Positions 8,364 through 17,916 of a stretch of DNA of 64,000 bases are shown piece after piece. Position 1 is the stretch's first letter, and every line of letters begins with the position of its first letter. The stretch covers positions 188-64,187 of the forward strand of contig NZ_KB902580.1 of assembly GCF_000379605.1 (NCBI RefSeq), given 5' to 3'. Source of the DNA: Rhizobium giardinii bv. giardinii H152. GTDB taxonomy: Bacteria; Pseudomonadota; Alphaproteobacteria; Rhizobiales; Rhizobiaceae. Under the pieces are notes generated by a model. The model saw nothing but the letters and a program-made list of their open reading frames with translations. It did no database searches and was not told the DNA's origin. The position numbers and the translations under genes are program-made.

Positions 8364-8406
8364 GATAAAGGAACAGGGCGCTCGACCCTTGCGGGGAGCG
8401 CCCTGT
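8364..8406 (-). terminator. Hairpin with T-rich tail, minus strand
   Basis: CAGGGCGCTC (8374-8383) and GAGCGCCCTG (8396-8405) form a perfect 10-bp stem. Read on the minus strand it is followed by TTCCTTTATC, and it lies 95 bases after the broken DUF4334 gene, so it may end the ligD-side minus-strand unit. Confidence 0.5.
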
Positions 8407-8499
8407 CTGGACCCGGACGACCGCGCGGCAGACAAGCTGCTCGGCAGGCGATCATCGATACGGGTGATGACCGATAGATGATGACCGGCTGCTCGGATT

Positions 8500-9000
8500 T
8501 CAAGGACTCTCGACGTGCTCGAGTTCGAAGAAATAAATCCGCCCGTCGCCTTGATGGTCATCGCACCCATGATTCACTCCTCATCAATCCGTCGGAATGA
8601 TCGACAATGGATTGATCGTCATATCCAGGGCCGCGCTCTCGACGCCGCCGAACACGGTTGTCTACACGGACGCGACCGAACTCTCGCGCAAAGACGACGC
8701 TGGAGAAAACAGGTTTCGGGCGACTCGCATCCTGCCGCCTTCGTGAAAACGCAACGCAAGCCGAAGCGGGATCCCGACGGCAGCCAACCTCCGGTCTCCC
8801 GATCGAAACAGTAAGACACCGGCGCGTATGTCCGACGTGAACCGTTTGCCGAACGAGCCGAGATTTTCCAGCACACGGTCGAATGGATGCCCCGCCGGGA
8901 TGCCGCGTCCGTTCCAAAGTCCGACCACCTCGCGCGGCGCGACGGGCGGCAGGCTTCGGAACTCCTCAAGCGCTGCCTGCTGGTCTTTCACCGGAAGCAT
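8500..9000 (-). pseudogene. GXWXG/DUF4334 family protein, frameshifted
   Basis: The minus strand encodes a GXWXG domain (SLPPVAPREVVGLWNGRGIP, then GHPFDRVLENLGSFGKRFT) followed in other frames by the family's second half: YDDQSIVDHSDGL (about 8600), MGAMTIK (8570) and IYFFELEHVESP with a TGA at 8500-8502. At least three frame changes separate these pieces, so no full protein can be made. The intact family is a roughly 180-residue protein of unknown function. The start MLPVKDQ at 9000 is likely; the frame is open to 9045 and overlaps the end of the next upstream gene. Confidence 0.75.
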
Positions 9001-9880
9001 CTTTCTTGTCCCTACGCTCTCTGGCCCGTTGCCTGGATTTGGCAACGCGCCGCGCGATCCGCAGTTCCTCCAGCGTCGGCATCCACCAGCCCCTTTTGAG
9101 CTCGCGCTCGTTCGGCGACGTTCGTGCGGGCCAGGTCGTTACCAGTTCTTCGAGTGAACCAGATCGCCAGGAGGCCCAGACATATTCCTCACCATATGCG
9201 GTAGGGAAGTAGAACGCGCTGACTGTCGCTGGGTCGGCCAGCTCACCATCCGTGCCCATGAAGAAGACGATGCCGACATGCGTGCCGACCGCGCGCTCGA
9301 AGGGCGGAGCATCATCGGCAGGGACAGGATATCGCTTCCGCCGGCGCTCCCTTATCCTCGCCTTGGATGCGTCGTCTTCTTGCGTTCCCTTGATCGCTTC
9401 GCGCCGGGCCTGCCGTGCTTCCGGCTCACTACGGCCCGCCGCCGCCTCGATCGTTGGCCATCGCTTCCGGAGTTCATCGAACGAGCGGTAAGGGACGGTC
9501 CATAGCCGGCGATCGGCGTCCCAGCGTGCATACGGAATTTCCCGGACCTCGTTGACGACCGTGCGTGAATAGGGTGTCTGGATCTGCAACGTGGCGGGCG
9601 TCGCCTCGAGATAGCGACTTTCAATCGGATCAAAGGCGAACGCGTCCCTGCCCTTCTCATCAGCGAATCTATCGGCTTCTGCCTCCACCTCGGCCAGCCA
9701 ACGGCTGATGCGCTTCTCGGCAGTGCGGCCCGGCACGAACCACGCATTCAGCCGGTCGCTCCAGCGGGCACGCGGGAACGCCTCCCGAAACCGTGCGACT
9801 GTTGTTCGGTCATGCGGCAGGTCGGTCGTGGCGCCGATACGCGCGGGTGAGCCAGACTCGTGTTTCGCTTCTTCATCCAT
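8966..9880 (-). CDS. Unassigned protein next to ligD
   Basis: A 304-residue soluble protein I cannot assign to a named family. Residues about 25-65 (FREAFPRARWSDRLNAWFVP) and 110-140 (IPYARWDADRRLWTVPYRSF, then DELRKRWPTIE) are two related segments that resemble HARP-like repeats of annealing helicases, with conserved WD/W and VPYRS residues. A basic linker (RIRERRRKRYPVP, about 180-195) separates them from a C-terminal domain containing AFYFPTAYGEEYVWASW. It follows ligD on the same strand after 31 bases, so a role in DNA-end handling is possible by context only. No export signal. Confidence 0.75.
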   Translation of the reverse strand: MDEEAKHESGSPARIGATTDLPHDRTTVARFREAFPRARWSDRLNAWFVPGRTAEKRISRWLAEVEAEADRFADEKGRDAFAFDPIESRYLEATPATLQIQTPYSRTVVNEVREIPYARWDADRRLWTVPYRSFDELRKRWPTIEAAAGRSEPEARQARREAIKGTQEDDASKARIRERRRKRYPVPADDAPPFERAVGTHVGIVFFMGTDGELADPATVSAFYFPTAYGEEYVWASWRSGSLEELVTTWPARTSPNERELKRGWWMPTLEELRIARRVAKSRQRARERRDKKDASGERPAGSA

Positions 9881-9911
9881 CGGTCATGGTCCGGGCAAGT
9901 ACCCCCGGTTC

Positions 9912-12548
9912 TCACGCGGCCCGTTTTGATTTCCCGAGGCGCTTGATCGCCTGTTCGAGGGGACGCTCGCCGTCCCAATAGTCCTGCCAGGCAGTGATTT
10001 TTGCAAGCAGCGCCGGCACGGTCCGGACGGTGAACCGCCTCGGGTCGAGATCGGACTTTACCTGCGTCCAGTTGAGCGGCATCGACACTGTGGCGCCGGG
10101 CCGCGCCCGCGGCGAGAGCGGCGCCACGGCGGTTGCCATACGGTCATTGCGCAGATAGTCGAGGAAGATTCTGCCGCTGCGAAGGCTCTTGCTCATCTTG
10201 ATGAGATAGCGGTCGGGATTGTCGCGTGCCATCTCAAGGCAGACATCATGCGCGAATCCCTTGGCCTCCGCCCATGACAGAGGCTTGCGCTTGTTGAGGG
10301 CGAACGGCGTGACAACATGCAGCCCTTTGCCACCCGTGGTCTTGCAGAAGCTGACGAGGCCGAGTGCGTCGAGGCGATCGCGCATCTCGCGCGCGGCCGC
10401 GACTACAGCAACAAACGGCACGTCGGGACCAGGATCGAGATCGAACACCAGACGGCCGGGCACTTCCGGCTTGCCTGGTTCGCAGTTCCACGGATGCAAT
10501 TCGATACCGCCGATCTGGGCGATCGCAGCCAGTCCCTCGATCCGGTCGATCTGAAGGTAGGGCTTCTTGTCACCGAAGACTTTTACCAGTTCGAGCAGGT
10601 TGGACGTGCCGGGCATCGCATGCCGCTGGAAAAACTGCTCGCCGCCAATACCATCAGGCGCTCGAATGATCGAGCATGGGCGCCCTCTGATGTGATCGAT
10701 GAGCCAGGTGCCAACGGCCTCATGATAGCGGGCAAGGTCTTCCTTTGTGACCGGTTCGCCATCACCGGCGTCCGGCCAGAGTGGCTTGTCGGGACTGGAG
10801 ATGAGGACGCCCATGACCTCTGCCTTGCCCCCTTTGCGGCGGGCAGCTTTGTGTTTGGCGGTCGCGACCGGTTCAGCGGTATCGGTCTTGGCGGGCGACG
10901 CCGGTTTCCCGGCTTCAACCTCTTTCGCCAGTTTGTCCCCACGCAGTCCTTTGAAGGACGCCTGACGGACAAGGCCGTCAGCGGTCCAACCTTCGAATTC
11001 GATCTCGGCGACAAGCTCGGGCTTCACCCAGGCCACTTCCGCCTGCTTCTTCGGAGCACCTATGCCAGTGAAGGGCGATCTCGTCGTCTCGAGCGCCTTG
11101 AGTTTCGGAAGCAACATCTCGACTTTCTTGGCGGCGTAGCCGGTTCCGACACGGCCGACATAGACAAAGTGATCGCCGCGGGGAACGCCGACCAGGAGAG
11201 ATCGAAACTTGCCGTTGTTCCTTGCATAGCCACCGATCACGACCTCATGGCCGGCCCGGCATTTGGCCTTCGCCCAGGTGTCGGTGCGGCCCGACCGGTA
11301 GAGCGCATCCATCTGCTTGGAGACAATACCTTCAAGCGACAGCTTGCAGGCGGAGCGCAGCACCGCGTCACCGCCGGATTCAAAGTGATCGACGTAGCGA
11401 ATACGCGGATCGTCGCTCCCGGCAGCGAGGAAGTCTTCGAGCCGCTTCTTCCGCTCGACTAGTCGCATCGACCGCAGGTCCTCGCCGCCATCGAAGAGCA
11501 GGTCGAAGGCGAAGTAGACAAGGTTACCGGTCTTCCCTTCCGAGAGCGCGGCTTGAAGTGCTGCGAAATCGGGTGCGCCATTGTTGTCGAGGGCGCAGAT
11601 TTCGCCATCGATGATGCAATCGGGCAATTCGGATGCAACATCGGCGATCTCTGGATATCTCGCGGTCCAGTCGAGACCCCTGCGCGTCTTCAGCGTCACC
11701 TTGTGCCCGGCAGCGCGCATCTGCATCCGATAGCCGTCGAACTTGATCTCGTGTAGCCAGTCGTCACCGGTCGGCGGCCGGGAAACCGTCTCGCAGAGCT
11801 GCGGCTCGATAAAATCCGGCAAGTCGACTGCGGTGGAGGTCGCGACATTCTTGCGAGGCCTCTTCTTGCGCTCGTCGGCCGCCAGACCATGCTTGCTGTC
11901 CCAGACGGCATCCGCCTCGACATCCGCATGCGCCATCATGAACGGTCGTGGCTTGCGGCCCTTGCCCTCGGCGATTTGCTCCATGCTGCGGCCGGAGGCG
12001 ACGGAGGTCATATTTTCCTCCACGATCGCCGCGCCGTTCTCCTCGAGGGAATAATTGTCATGATGCTTGATGAGCAGCCAGTTGGTCCGCTTGCCGCCAT
12101 CGCGATCATTGCGCATTCGGACCAGCACGAAGCTGCCATGCAGCCGCTTGCCATCGAGCGTGAACTTGAAGTCGCCTTTCCTCAAGGCCTCTTCTGGCGA
12201 CTTGCTGCCTTCCGGCTTCCAATAGCCGCGATCCCACAACATCACCGTGCCGCCGCCATATTGGCCCTTTGGGATCGTTCCTTCGAAGTCGCCATACTCG
12301 AGAGGATGATCCTCGACTTCGACCGCCAGGCGTTTGTCATGCGGATCAAGCGAGGGGCCCTTGGTCACCGCCCAGGACTTGAACACGCCGTCGAGTTCAA
12401 GCCGCAGATCATAGTGAAGCCGTGTGGCGTCGTGCTTCTGGATCACGAACCGCCTTCGGTTCGACGGCTTGACCTGAGCCAGACCGCTCGGTTCGCTGGT
12501 TTTCTTGAAATCGCGCTTAGCGCGGTATTTTGAAAGATTGTCAGCCAT
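9912..12548 (-). CDS. ligD: ATP-dependent DNA ligase LigD (PE-LIG-POL)
   Basis: Multifunctional end-joining enzyme of 878 residues. Order: 3'-phosphoesterase (about 30-190; [10 protein letters not shown] at 45-54, [10 protein letters not shown] at 81-90), adenylation-ligase (about 245-545; EIKFDGYR with catalytic K269 in K-x-DG), then primase-polymerase (about 600-870; [10 protein letters not shown] metal site). This order is that of Pseudomonas and rhizobial LigD, not the mycobacterial one. The start MADNLSKYR at 12548 is chosen because this opening is typical; an upstream in-frame ATG exists at 12593. It seals and processes double-strand breaks with Ku, but only a Ku C-terminal remnant is nearby. 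Divergent from dinB. Confidence 0.96.
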   Translation of the reverse strand: MADNLSKYRAKRDFKKTSEPSGLAQVKPSNRRRFVIQKHDATRLHYDLRLELDGVFKSWAVTKGPSLDPHDKRLAVEVEDHPLEYGDFEGTIPKGQYGGGTVMLWDRGYWKPEGSKSPEEALRKGDFKFTLDGKRLHGSFVLVRMRNDRDGGKRTNWLLIKHHDNYSLEENGAAIVEENMTSVASGRSMEQIAEGKGRKPRPFMMAHADVEADAVWDSKHGLAADERKKRPRKNVATSTAVDLPDFIEPQLCETVSRPPTGDDWLHEIKFDGYRMQMRAAGHKVTLKTRRGLDWTARYPEIADVASELPDCIIDGEICALDNNGAPDFAALQAALSEGKTGNLVYFAFDLLFDGGEDLRSMRLVERKKRLEDFLAAGSDDPRIRYVDHFESGGDAVLRSACKLSLEGIVSKQMDALYRSGRTDTWAKAKCRAGHEVVIGGYARNNGKFRSLLVGVPRGDHFVYVGRVGTGYAAKKVEMLLPKLKALETTRSPFTGIGAPKKQAEVAWVKPELVAEIEFEGWTADGLVRQASFKGLRGDKLAKEVEAGKPASPAKTDTAEPVATAKHKAARRKGGKAEVMGVLISSPDKPLWPDAGDGEPVTKEDLARYHEAVGTWLIDHIRGRPCSIIRAPDGIGGEQFFQRHAMPGTSNLLELVKVFGDKKPYLQIDRIEGLAAIAQIGGIELHPWNCEPGKPEVPGRLVFDLDPGPDVPFVAVVAAAREMRDRLDALGLVSFCKTTGGKGLHVVTPFALNKRKPLSWAEAKGFAHDVCLEMARDNPDRYLIKMSKSLRSGRIFLDYLRNDRMATAVAPLSPRARPGATVSMPLNWTQVKSDLDPRRFTVRTVPALLAKITAWQDYWDGERPLEQAIKRLGKSKRAA

Positions 12549-12775
12549 TGGTTTCGCGGATCCTTTCCATGGTCCGAGGAGCGACGCCGGCATCTGCCTC
12601 CCGATCGTCGATGTTCACACGAGAGAACGCCTTCGGCGGCCCGTGGTTTCCTGGGCGCGGGCATGGGAACCGGTCGAACAGTTGATATCGCGGCAGAGGC
12701 TGATATGTTCTCTATTTGTTTCGGTACGGATTCTGCGGATGATCCGCCGATCCCATCGCCATCGCTGAAGTCGCC

Positions 12776-13873
12776 ATGAAAGAAATGAGCCCGACCCCTA
12801 TACGCAAGATCGTCCATGTGGATATGGACGCCTTCTATGCGTCGGTCGAGCAGCGCGATAACCCCGATTTGCGCGGCAAACCTATTGCCGTCGGCGGCTC
12901 CGCCGCGCGCGGCGTCGTGGCGGCCGCGAGCTACGAGGCGCGCGCCTATGGCGTTTATTCGGCAATGCCGTCGGTCACCGCCAAACGAAAGTGCCCGGAC
13001 CTGATTTTCGTGCCTCCGCGCTTCGACGTCTACAAGGCAGTATCCCAGCAGATCCGCGAGATCTTTGCGGAATACACGCCGCTGATCGAGCCGCTATCGC
13101 TTGACGAAGCCTATCTCGATGTCACCGAGAACCTGAAAGGCATGGAGATCGCCACCGAGATCGCGCTGGAAATCCGTGCCAGGATCAAGGCCGTCACCGG
13201 CCTCAACGCATCGGCCGGTATTTCCTACAACAAGTTCCTCGCCAAGATGGCTAGCGACCTCAACAAACCCAACGGCCAGGCGGTCATCACGCCGAAGAAC
13301 GGACCGGCCTTCGTCGAGGCCCTTCCCGTCAAGAAGTTCCATGGTGTCGGTCCGGCCACTGCCGAGCGCATGCGCAAATATGGGATCGAGACCGGGCTCG
13401 ATCTGAAATCGAAGTCGCTCGCTTTTCTGCAGGAGCATTTCGGCAAGTCCGGTCCGTATTTCTATGGCATCGCCCGTGGCGTCGACGAGCGCCAAGTGAA
13501 ACCCGATCGGATCCGCAAGTCGGTGGGGGCAGAGGACACCTTTGTCGAGGACATTGCCGATCTCGACCTGGCGATCGCGGAGCTCAAACTCCTTGCCGAA
13601 AAGGTCTGGCGCTACTGCGAAGGGCAAGGCATCAGCGGCAAGACGGTAACCGTGAAAATCAAATACTCGGATTTCACTCAGGCGACGCGGAGCCGGACCG
13701 GGTCAGTAGCATTTGCGGGTATTCGTGACGTCCTTGCTGCAGCGTCGGACCTCTTGGCGACCGTCTATCCGTTCAAGCGGCCAGTGCGGCTGCTCGGCGT
13801 CACGCTTTCAACGCTGACGGCTTCCAAAACCGGCGATCCACAACCACAGTCTCAACTTGATCTCGGGCTCTGA
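12776..13873 (+). CDS. dinB: DNA polymerase IV (Y family)
   Basis: Translesion polymerase, 365 residues, close to the normal Pol IV length. The palm motifs are intact: HVDMDAFYASVEQ with D16 and SLDEAYLD with D110 and E111 as metal ligands; YNKFLAKMASDLNKP and the helix-hairpin-helix region KFHGVGPATAERM follow, then the little-finger domain. The C-terminus ends QSQLDLGL, which resembles a beta-clamp-binding QxxLxL motif. An alternative ATG lies at 12785. Together with ligD, transcribed divergently from a 227-base gap, it forms a mutagenic repair pair as often seen on rhizobial plasmids. Confidence 0.96.
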   Translation: MKEMSPTPIRKIVHVDMDAFYASVEQRDNPDLRGKPIAVGGSAARGVVAAASYEARAYGVYSAMPSVTAKRKCPDLIFVPPRFDVYKAVSQQIREIFAEYTPLIEPLSLDEAYLDVTENLKGMEIATEIALEIRARIKAVTGLNASAGISYNKFLAKMASDLNKPNGQAVITPKNGPAFVEALPVKKFHGVGPATAERMRKYGIETGLDLKSKSLAFLQEHFGKSGPYFYGIARGVDERQVKPDRIRKSVGAEDTFVEDIADLDLAIAELKLLAEKVWRYCEGQGISGKTVTVKIKYSDFTQATRSRTGSVAFAGIRDVLAAASDLLATVYPFKRPVRLLGVTLSTLTASKTGDPQPQSQLDLGL

Positions 13874-13884
13874 CCGGCCATCTC

Positions 13885-14052
13885 CCTGAAATAGGAAAGC
13901 CTGCCGCGGGAGGAGGTGCGGCAGGCTTTCCTAAAAGAACCGAACAGCGGGGAGGAGGAGTGCCGCTGTTCAACAGACGTCCCTTCGGGAGGAGGAACGG
14001 GCCGTCTGAAACTCGAAGCGTTGCGGGAGGAGGAGCATCGCTTCGATAAAAG
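13885..14052 (-). ncRNA. alpha-r14-like small RNA with four anti-SD hairpin loops
   Basis: Read on the minus strand, four successive hairpins each carry CCTCCTCCC (or one base off) in the loop: stems CGAAGCG (14014-14020/14039-14045), CAGACG (13974-13979/14003-14008), GAACAGCGG (13942-13950/13963-13971) and a 16-bp perfect stem 13892-13907/13918-13933 which ends the RNA as a terminator with a short U-rich tail. Unpaired anti-Shine-Dalgarno loops are the hallmark of the alpha-r14 family of Rhizobiales (NfeR1/Smr14C2 type), which base-pair with ribosome binding sites of transporter mRNAs through Hfq-type regulation. Family knowledge supports the class; this copy's targets and promoter are not known. 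The last hairpin may also end dinB transcription. Confidence 0.8.
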
Positions 14053-14211
14053 TAGTCATACTCGGACCGGCGCCATCCCGCCAGCGTCTATGTTGCACTG
14101 CAGCTATGCATTTCCCGCAACAATCCGCGGGACACGTGGGTATTCATGCCTGATGTTGTCGGCGGCTCGGTCCTTCCAATGGAATTCCAGGGACGGTAAC
14201 GCCTCAGAAGA

Positions 14212-15405
14212 ATGCGCACCTGCGAATTAATCAGCGGAATTCCATTGTGCGGCGCAGCAATCATCACCACATCAACAGTTCAGGCCCAATTGGCGGCCAA
14301 GGAGACGGCAGTGCTCGACAAGTCCCCACAAAATCACCGCCTGGTCGAGGTCGCCGGGTTTGGCTCCAATCCGGGATCATTGAGGGCGTGGCTGTATCTG
14401 CCTTCCATCATGGCCCCAGGCACCCCGCTTGTGGTTGCGCTGCATGGCTGCACGCAGACGGCGCGGGGCTACGCAACGGGATCCGGCTGGTCTCAACTCG
14501 CGGAGCGACGCGGATTCGCGGTGCTTTATCCGGAGCAGCAGCGATCGAATAATGCCAACCTCTGCTTCAACTGGTTCGAGCCCGGCGATATCAGGCGAGA
14601 TGCGGGAGAGGCATTGTCCATCCGGCAGATGACCAGCCATCTCGTTCAGTCGCAGGGCATCGATCCCAACCGCATCTTTGTCACGGGCCTTTCAGCAGGC
14701 GGTGCGATGGCGAATGTCATGCTGGCGACCTATCCCGACATATTTGCGGGCGGCGCAATCATCAGTGGGCTACCCTATGGCGTGGCAGGCACAATCCCGG
14801 AGGCGTTCGAGCGTATGCAAGGCCGCAATCCGCCGGCTATCTCCAGGCTCCAATCCGTTCTCAAGAGCGCATCAAACCACCGCGGGCCCTGGCCTTCGGT
14901 TTCGATCTGGCACGGCACGCATGACCAGACAGTCCGACCCAGGAATGCGGACCAGATCATCAAGCAATGGAGTGGTGTTCACGCCCTAGCTACCGAGCCG
15001 ACTCGGAGCGAGTTGATACACGGCCATACCCGGAAAGTTTGGCTAGACGCGGAAGGCAGGCAGGTCGTCGAAACCTACTTCGTCAAAGGCATGGGCCACG
15101 GCGTGCCTTTGTCGACGAACAGCGATGTTCCGATCGGGAGAGCCGGACCGCATATGCTTGAGACAGGGATTTCCTCAACCGTGCGTATCGCACGTTCATG
15201 GGGTCTGACCACGGAGGCGGACGTCGAGGAGGCCGAGGCATGCGACAATTCTCTCCGCCGAGAAGAACCCGATTTGCCGTCATCCACGATAGAAAGGACG
15301 TTGCGCTACGCTAGGTCGCGATCGAATACCGCTGGCACCGCTTCGGACGGTAAGATCGCGAAGGTCATAAACGATGCGCTTCGGGCCGCGGGTCTAATGC
15401 GGTAA
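14212..15405 (+). CDS. PHB depolymerase / esterase family protein
   Basis: Alpha/beta hydrolase of 397 residues of the esterase PHB-depolymerase family (LpqC/feruloyl esterase relatives). The catalytic triad is visible: S161 in GLSAGG, D238 in HGTHDQTV and H296 in GMGHGVPL; the oxyanion segment is ALHGCTQTA (77-84 region). Residues 1-27 are hydrophobic and end STVQAQ, a possible signal peptide, so it may be exported and act on polyhydroxyalkanoate or ester substrates outside. The last 60 residues are basic and unusual. It stands alone; a terminator lies 165 bases downstream. Confidence 0.88.
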   Translation: MRTCELISGIPLCGAAIITTSTVQAQLAAKETAVLDKSPQNHRLVEVAGFGSNPGSLRAWLYLPSIMAPGTPLVVALHGCTQTARGYATGSGWSQLAERRGFAVLYPEQQRSNNANLCFNWFEPGDIRRDAGEALSIRQMTSHLVQSQGIDPNRIFVTGLSAGGAMANVMLATYPDIFAGGAIISGLPYGVAGTIPEAFERMQGRNPPAISRLQSVLKSASNHRGPWPSVSIWHGTHDQTVRPRNADQIIKQWSGVHALATEPTRSELIHGHTRKVWLDAEGRQVVETYFVKGMGHGVPLSTNSDVPIGRAGPHMLETGISSTVRIARSWGLTTEADVEEAEACDNSLRREEPDLPSSTIERTLRYARSRSNTAGTASDGKIAKVINDALRAAGLMR

Positions 15406-15570
15406 GTAGATAGGCGCAAGGAGCATGATGAACTTTTTGCGAACACAATCTGCCTCTATATGCCTGCACATCGGCCTTGCTGTGAGCGTCTGAGGATGTT
15501 CGCGGGGCCGCAAGTCGCTTGAGACTTTTGACCACGGATGTACTGGCACTGGAATTGAAGTGATGTGAGG

Positions 15571-15594
15571 AAGGTCGGCCCGGCCTTTTTTGTT
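15571..15594 (+). terminator. Intrinsic terminator
   Basis: AAGGTC and GGCCTT (one G-U pair) close a 5-base loop and are followed directly by TTTT. It lies about 165 bases after the esterase gene and points along the plus strand. The intervening bases 15406-15570 hold no gene. Confidence 0.5.
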
Positions 15595-15740
15595 GCCTGC
15601 CGATCTGCTGCAAGACGGGAACCACCATTTCGGACCCCGCACTTGGAAGCGTTGGTTTGGTGTCCAGCATCGCTGCCTTGATGCTGCCCAACAGAGTTCT
15701 CAGCGTCGGCTGGGCCGCCGTGCACTAATTCGGCATGACG

Positions 15741-16430
15741 TCAGGGAGTGTGCTGCAGCAGCTTAGTCTGCAAGTCTGTCCAGTGCTCTTGGAATGCAGC
15801 TCTTGCTTTCTCGTAGTGGCGATTGCGCAAACTATTGATGAGCCGCTCGTGTTCTTCCGCCATCTCCCCTGGCTCGCTATAAAAATCCTGCCGCTGCACA
15901 AGAAGTAACTCGATCTCACTTTCAAGGGTTGCGTACATCCTTCTCAGACGAACGCTTCCGCTTGCATCTATGATAGATCGATGGAAGTCGCGATCAGCGG
16001 CAACAAGTGTGGATTTGTCGGAGGAAAGTTTCGAACTACGCATCACCTTCACGGCATCGAGCGCTTGTTGGGGAATCAACCCTGTGAACACGATCATGCG
16101 TACCGCCTCCCCCTCAATTGCTCCGCGCATCCGAGTGATGTCGACGATGTCGTCGGGACCAAAATCGGGAAGAACAAATCCACGATTTGGTATCTGTCTC
16201 AGCAGTCCTTCGTTGACCAACGCTTGTGCAGCGGCGCGAAAAGTATGCCTTGATGTGGAATGCTCCTCACACATCTTCGCATCGCGAAGAAACTCTCCAG
16301 GACGGAATTCGCCGGAAAGTATGCGTTTCCTCACAGCTGACGAAAGCGCTTCTACAGCGGTCAGGGTGTGGGACCCGCTTAAAGCGTCTGTCTCATGTTG
16401 CTCGACTGTTATGTCTCTTCGTGACGACAT
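15741..16430 (-). CDS. GntR/FadR-type transcriptional regulator
   Basis: Regulator of 229 residues: N-terminal winged helix (VEALSSAVRKRILSGEFRPG, then SRHTFRAAAQALVNEGLL) and a C-terminal FCD ligand domain (DRDFHRSIIDASGS; EHERLINSLRNRHYEKARAA). The start at 16430 (MSSRRD) gives the usual family length; the frame is open to 16508. It is the last gene of the minus-strand unit kinase-PLP enzyme-regulator. The palindromes TTGT-N3-ACAA at 19066-19080 and 19271-19285 fit the FadR-subfamily operator shape and probably mark its binding sites over the divergent promoters. The ligand is probably a pathway intermediate. Confidence 0.9.
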   Translation of the reverse strand: MSSRRDITVEQHETDALSGSHTLTAVEALSSAVRKRILSGEFRPGEFLRDAKMCEEHSTSRHTFRAAAQALVNEGLLRQIPNRGFVLPDFGPDDIVDITRMRGAIEGEAVRMIVFTGLIPQQALDAVKVMRSSKLSSDKSTLVAADRDFHRSIIDASGSVRLRRMYATLESEIELLLVQRQDFYSEPGEMAEEHERLINSLRNRHYEKARAAFQEHWTDLQTKLLQHTP

Positions 16431-16550
16431 GGGGACCCTGAGTATCTTCCTGACTACCTTTTGTTCAACACCGCCGTCATATACACGACAAGCGCAGTGT
16501 GGAAGCATTTCGACTGTCCGACGAGCACGCGTTACGATCGGCAGCGCGAC

Positions 16551-17915
16551 TTAGACGGCGGCGAGGGCTTGGTCGATGCCTTCGAGCAGCCGTCCGGCGT
16601 GCTCGCTTGTGAAAACCAGCGGTGGTCTAATCTTGAGGATGTGTGCATCCGCACCTGTGGCCGAAATAAGAATTCTTCGATCTCTGAGCCCGTTTACAAC
16701 TGCGAGCGCGCGATCCATATCAGGTATCTTAAGATCTCGATCCTTGACTAGTTCAACACCGAAATAAAGACCGGTGCCTCGAACATCACCGACGAACTCG
16801 TACTTCTTTTGAAGGTCGTTCAGCCCCTCCAGAATTTGGCTTCCTATCTTAGAAGCATTCTGCATCAGATGTTCTTCGATGATAGTGTCCAGCACCGCCT
16901 TTGCTGCGGCAATGGCTACGCTATTTCCACCAAAGGTGTTGAAATAGCGCATGCTCGCTCCGAATTCTGAGACAAGTTCGGGGCGCAGTACCACGCCCGC
17001 TACAGGATAGCCGTTGCCCATAGGTTTGCCCATGGTGACAATATCGGGTTGGACGGAATGTCGGGCATGCCCCCAAAGGTGCGTCCCTGTCCGCCCAAAT
17101 CCAGATTGGACCTCGTCGGCTATGAAGAGCCCACCCGCCCTGCGAACGACTTCGGCAACTGGAGCGAGAACGTCTACAGGGTCAACATACAGTCCATCCG
17201 AAGAGAAAGCCGAGTCTGCGATAAAGGCAGCGAAACCACCCCCGTGGCGTTCGATATCGGCGATCTGGCGTGTAACATCTTCCGCCATCCTCCTGCCGAT
17301 CTCTGCGACAGGCAGACGGTACGAGTCCGGCGCGGCAACTGTTCGGACATACGGATCAAGCGTGGATTTCTTTCCCAGCGACGGAGAGATCGCCGCGACC
17401 GCTCCGCTATTGCCATGGTACGCTTCGGCGGTGACAATGATGCCTGTTTTTCCCGTGAAGAAGCGAGCTACCCGCAATGCGAGGTCATTTGCCTCGGACC
17501 CCGTGCATGTAAACATGGCGCAACCAGTTCTTCCGAGCTCTCCGCCGAATGTGCGGATTAACATTTCCGCATAATCGAGAAGTTGATTCTGCATATAGCG
17601 GGTGTGGGTGCACAGCGTTCCAAGCTGATCCTGGATTGCGTGGACAACGCGCGGATGCGAATGCCCCAAGGAAGCAACGTTGTTATAGGCATCGAGATAT
17701 TCGTTGCCGTGTTTGTCATAGAGAAATACGCCTTTAGCCCGGGAGATCTCGACCGGGGATCTGTAAAATAGCCGGTACGCCGGGCCCAAAAGGCGCTGGC
17801 GACGTGCGATATGGTCGAGATCGTCCGCAGTCAGGTGGGACGTGTCGTTTGGATTAAAGCCGTTCGCCATATCACCGCGGAAGCCTGTCGGGACAGTTTT
17901 GTTGTGCTGACGCAT
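16551..17915 (-). CDS. Class III PLP-dependent aminotransferase or phospho-lyase
   Basis: Fold-type I PLP enzyme of 454 residues. Seen: cofactor-binding CTGSEANDLALRVARFF and AYHGNSG, ADEVQSGFGRTG with the Asp that binds the pyridine nitrogen, and the Schiff-base Lys in TMGKPMGNGYP. Class III enzymes include omega-amino acid transaminases and also the AGXT2L-type phospho-lyases that act on O-phosphoethanolamine or 5-phosphohydroxylysine. The gene starts one base after the stop of an APH-fold kinase, the same kinase/lyase pairing that is found fused or adjacent in hydroxylysine/ethanolamine pathways. The lyase reading is inferred from this pairing; a plain transaminase remains possible. Confidence 0.9.
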   Translation of the reverse strand: MRQHNKTVPTGFRGDMANGFNPNDTSHLTADDLDHIARRQRLLGPAYRLFYRSPVEISRAKGVFLYDKHGNEYLDAYNNVASLGHSHPRVVHAIQDQLGTLCTHTRYMQNQLLDYAEMLIRTFGGELGRTGCAMFTCTGSEANDLALRVARFFTGKTGIIVTAEAYHGNSGAVAAISPSLGKKSTLDPYVRTVAAPDSYRLPVAEIGRRMAEDVTRQIADIERHGGGFAAFIADSAFSSDGLYVDPVDVLAPVAEVVRRAGGLFIADEVQSGFGRTGTHLWGHARHSVQPDIVTMGKPMGNGYPVAGVVLRPELVSEFGASMRYFNTFGGNSVAIAAAKAVLDTIIEEHLMQNASKIGSQILEGLNDLQKKYEFVGDVRGTGLYFGVELVKDRDLKIPDMDRALAVVNGLRDRRILISATGADAHILKIRPPLVFTSEHAGRLLEGIDQALAAV

Positions 17916-17916
17916 G

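Noticed and set aside
10317..11462. 381-codon plus-strand frame inside ligD
   Set aside because: It is antisense to the well-matched ligase and polymerase domains; its residues show no family and it arises from GC-rich third positions.
13908..14040. Repeated GGGAGGAGG on the plus strand as tandem ribosome binding sites
   Set aside because: No start codon follows them at proper spacing and each lies in a hairpin loop; the minus-strand RNA reading explains all four.
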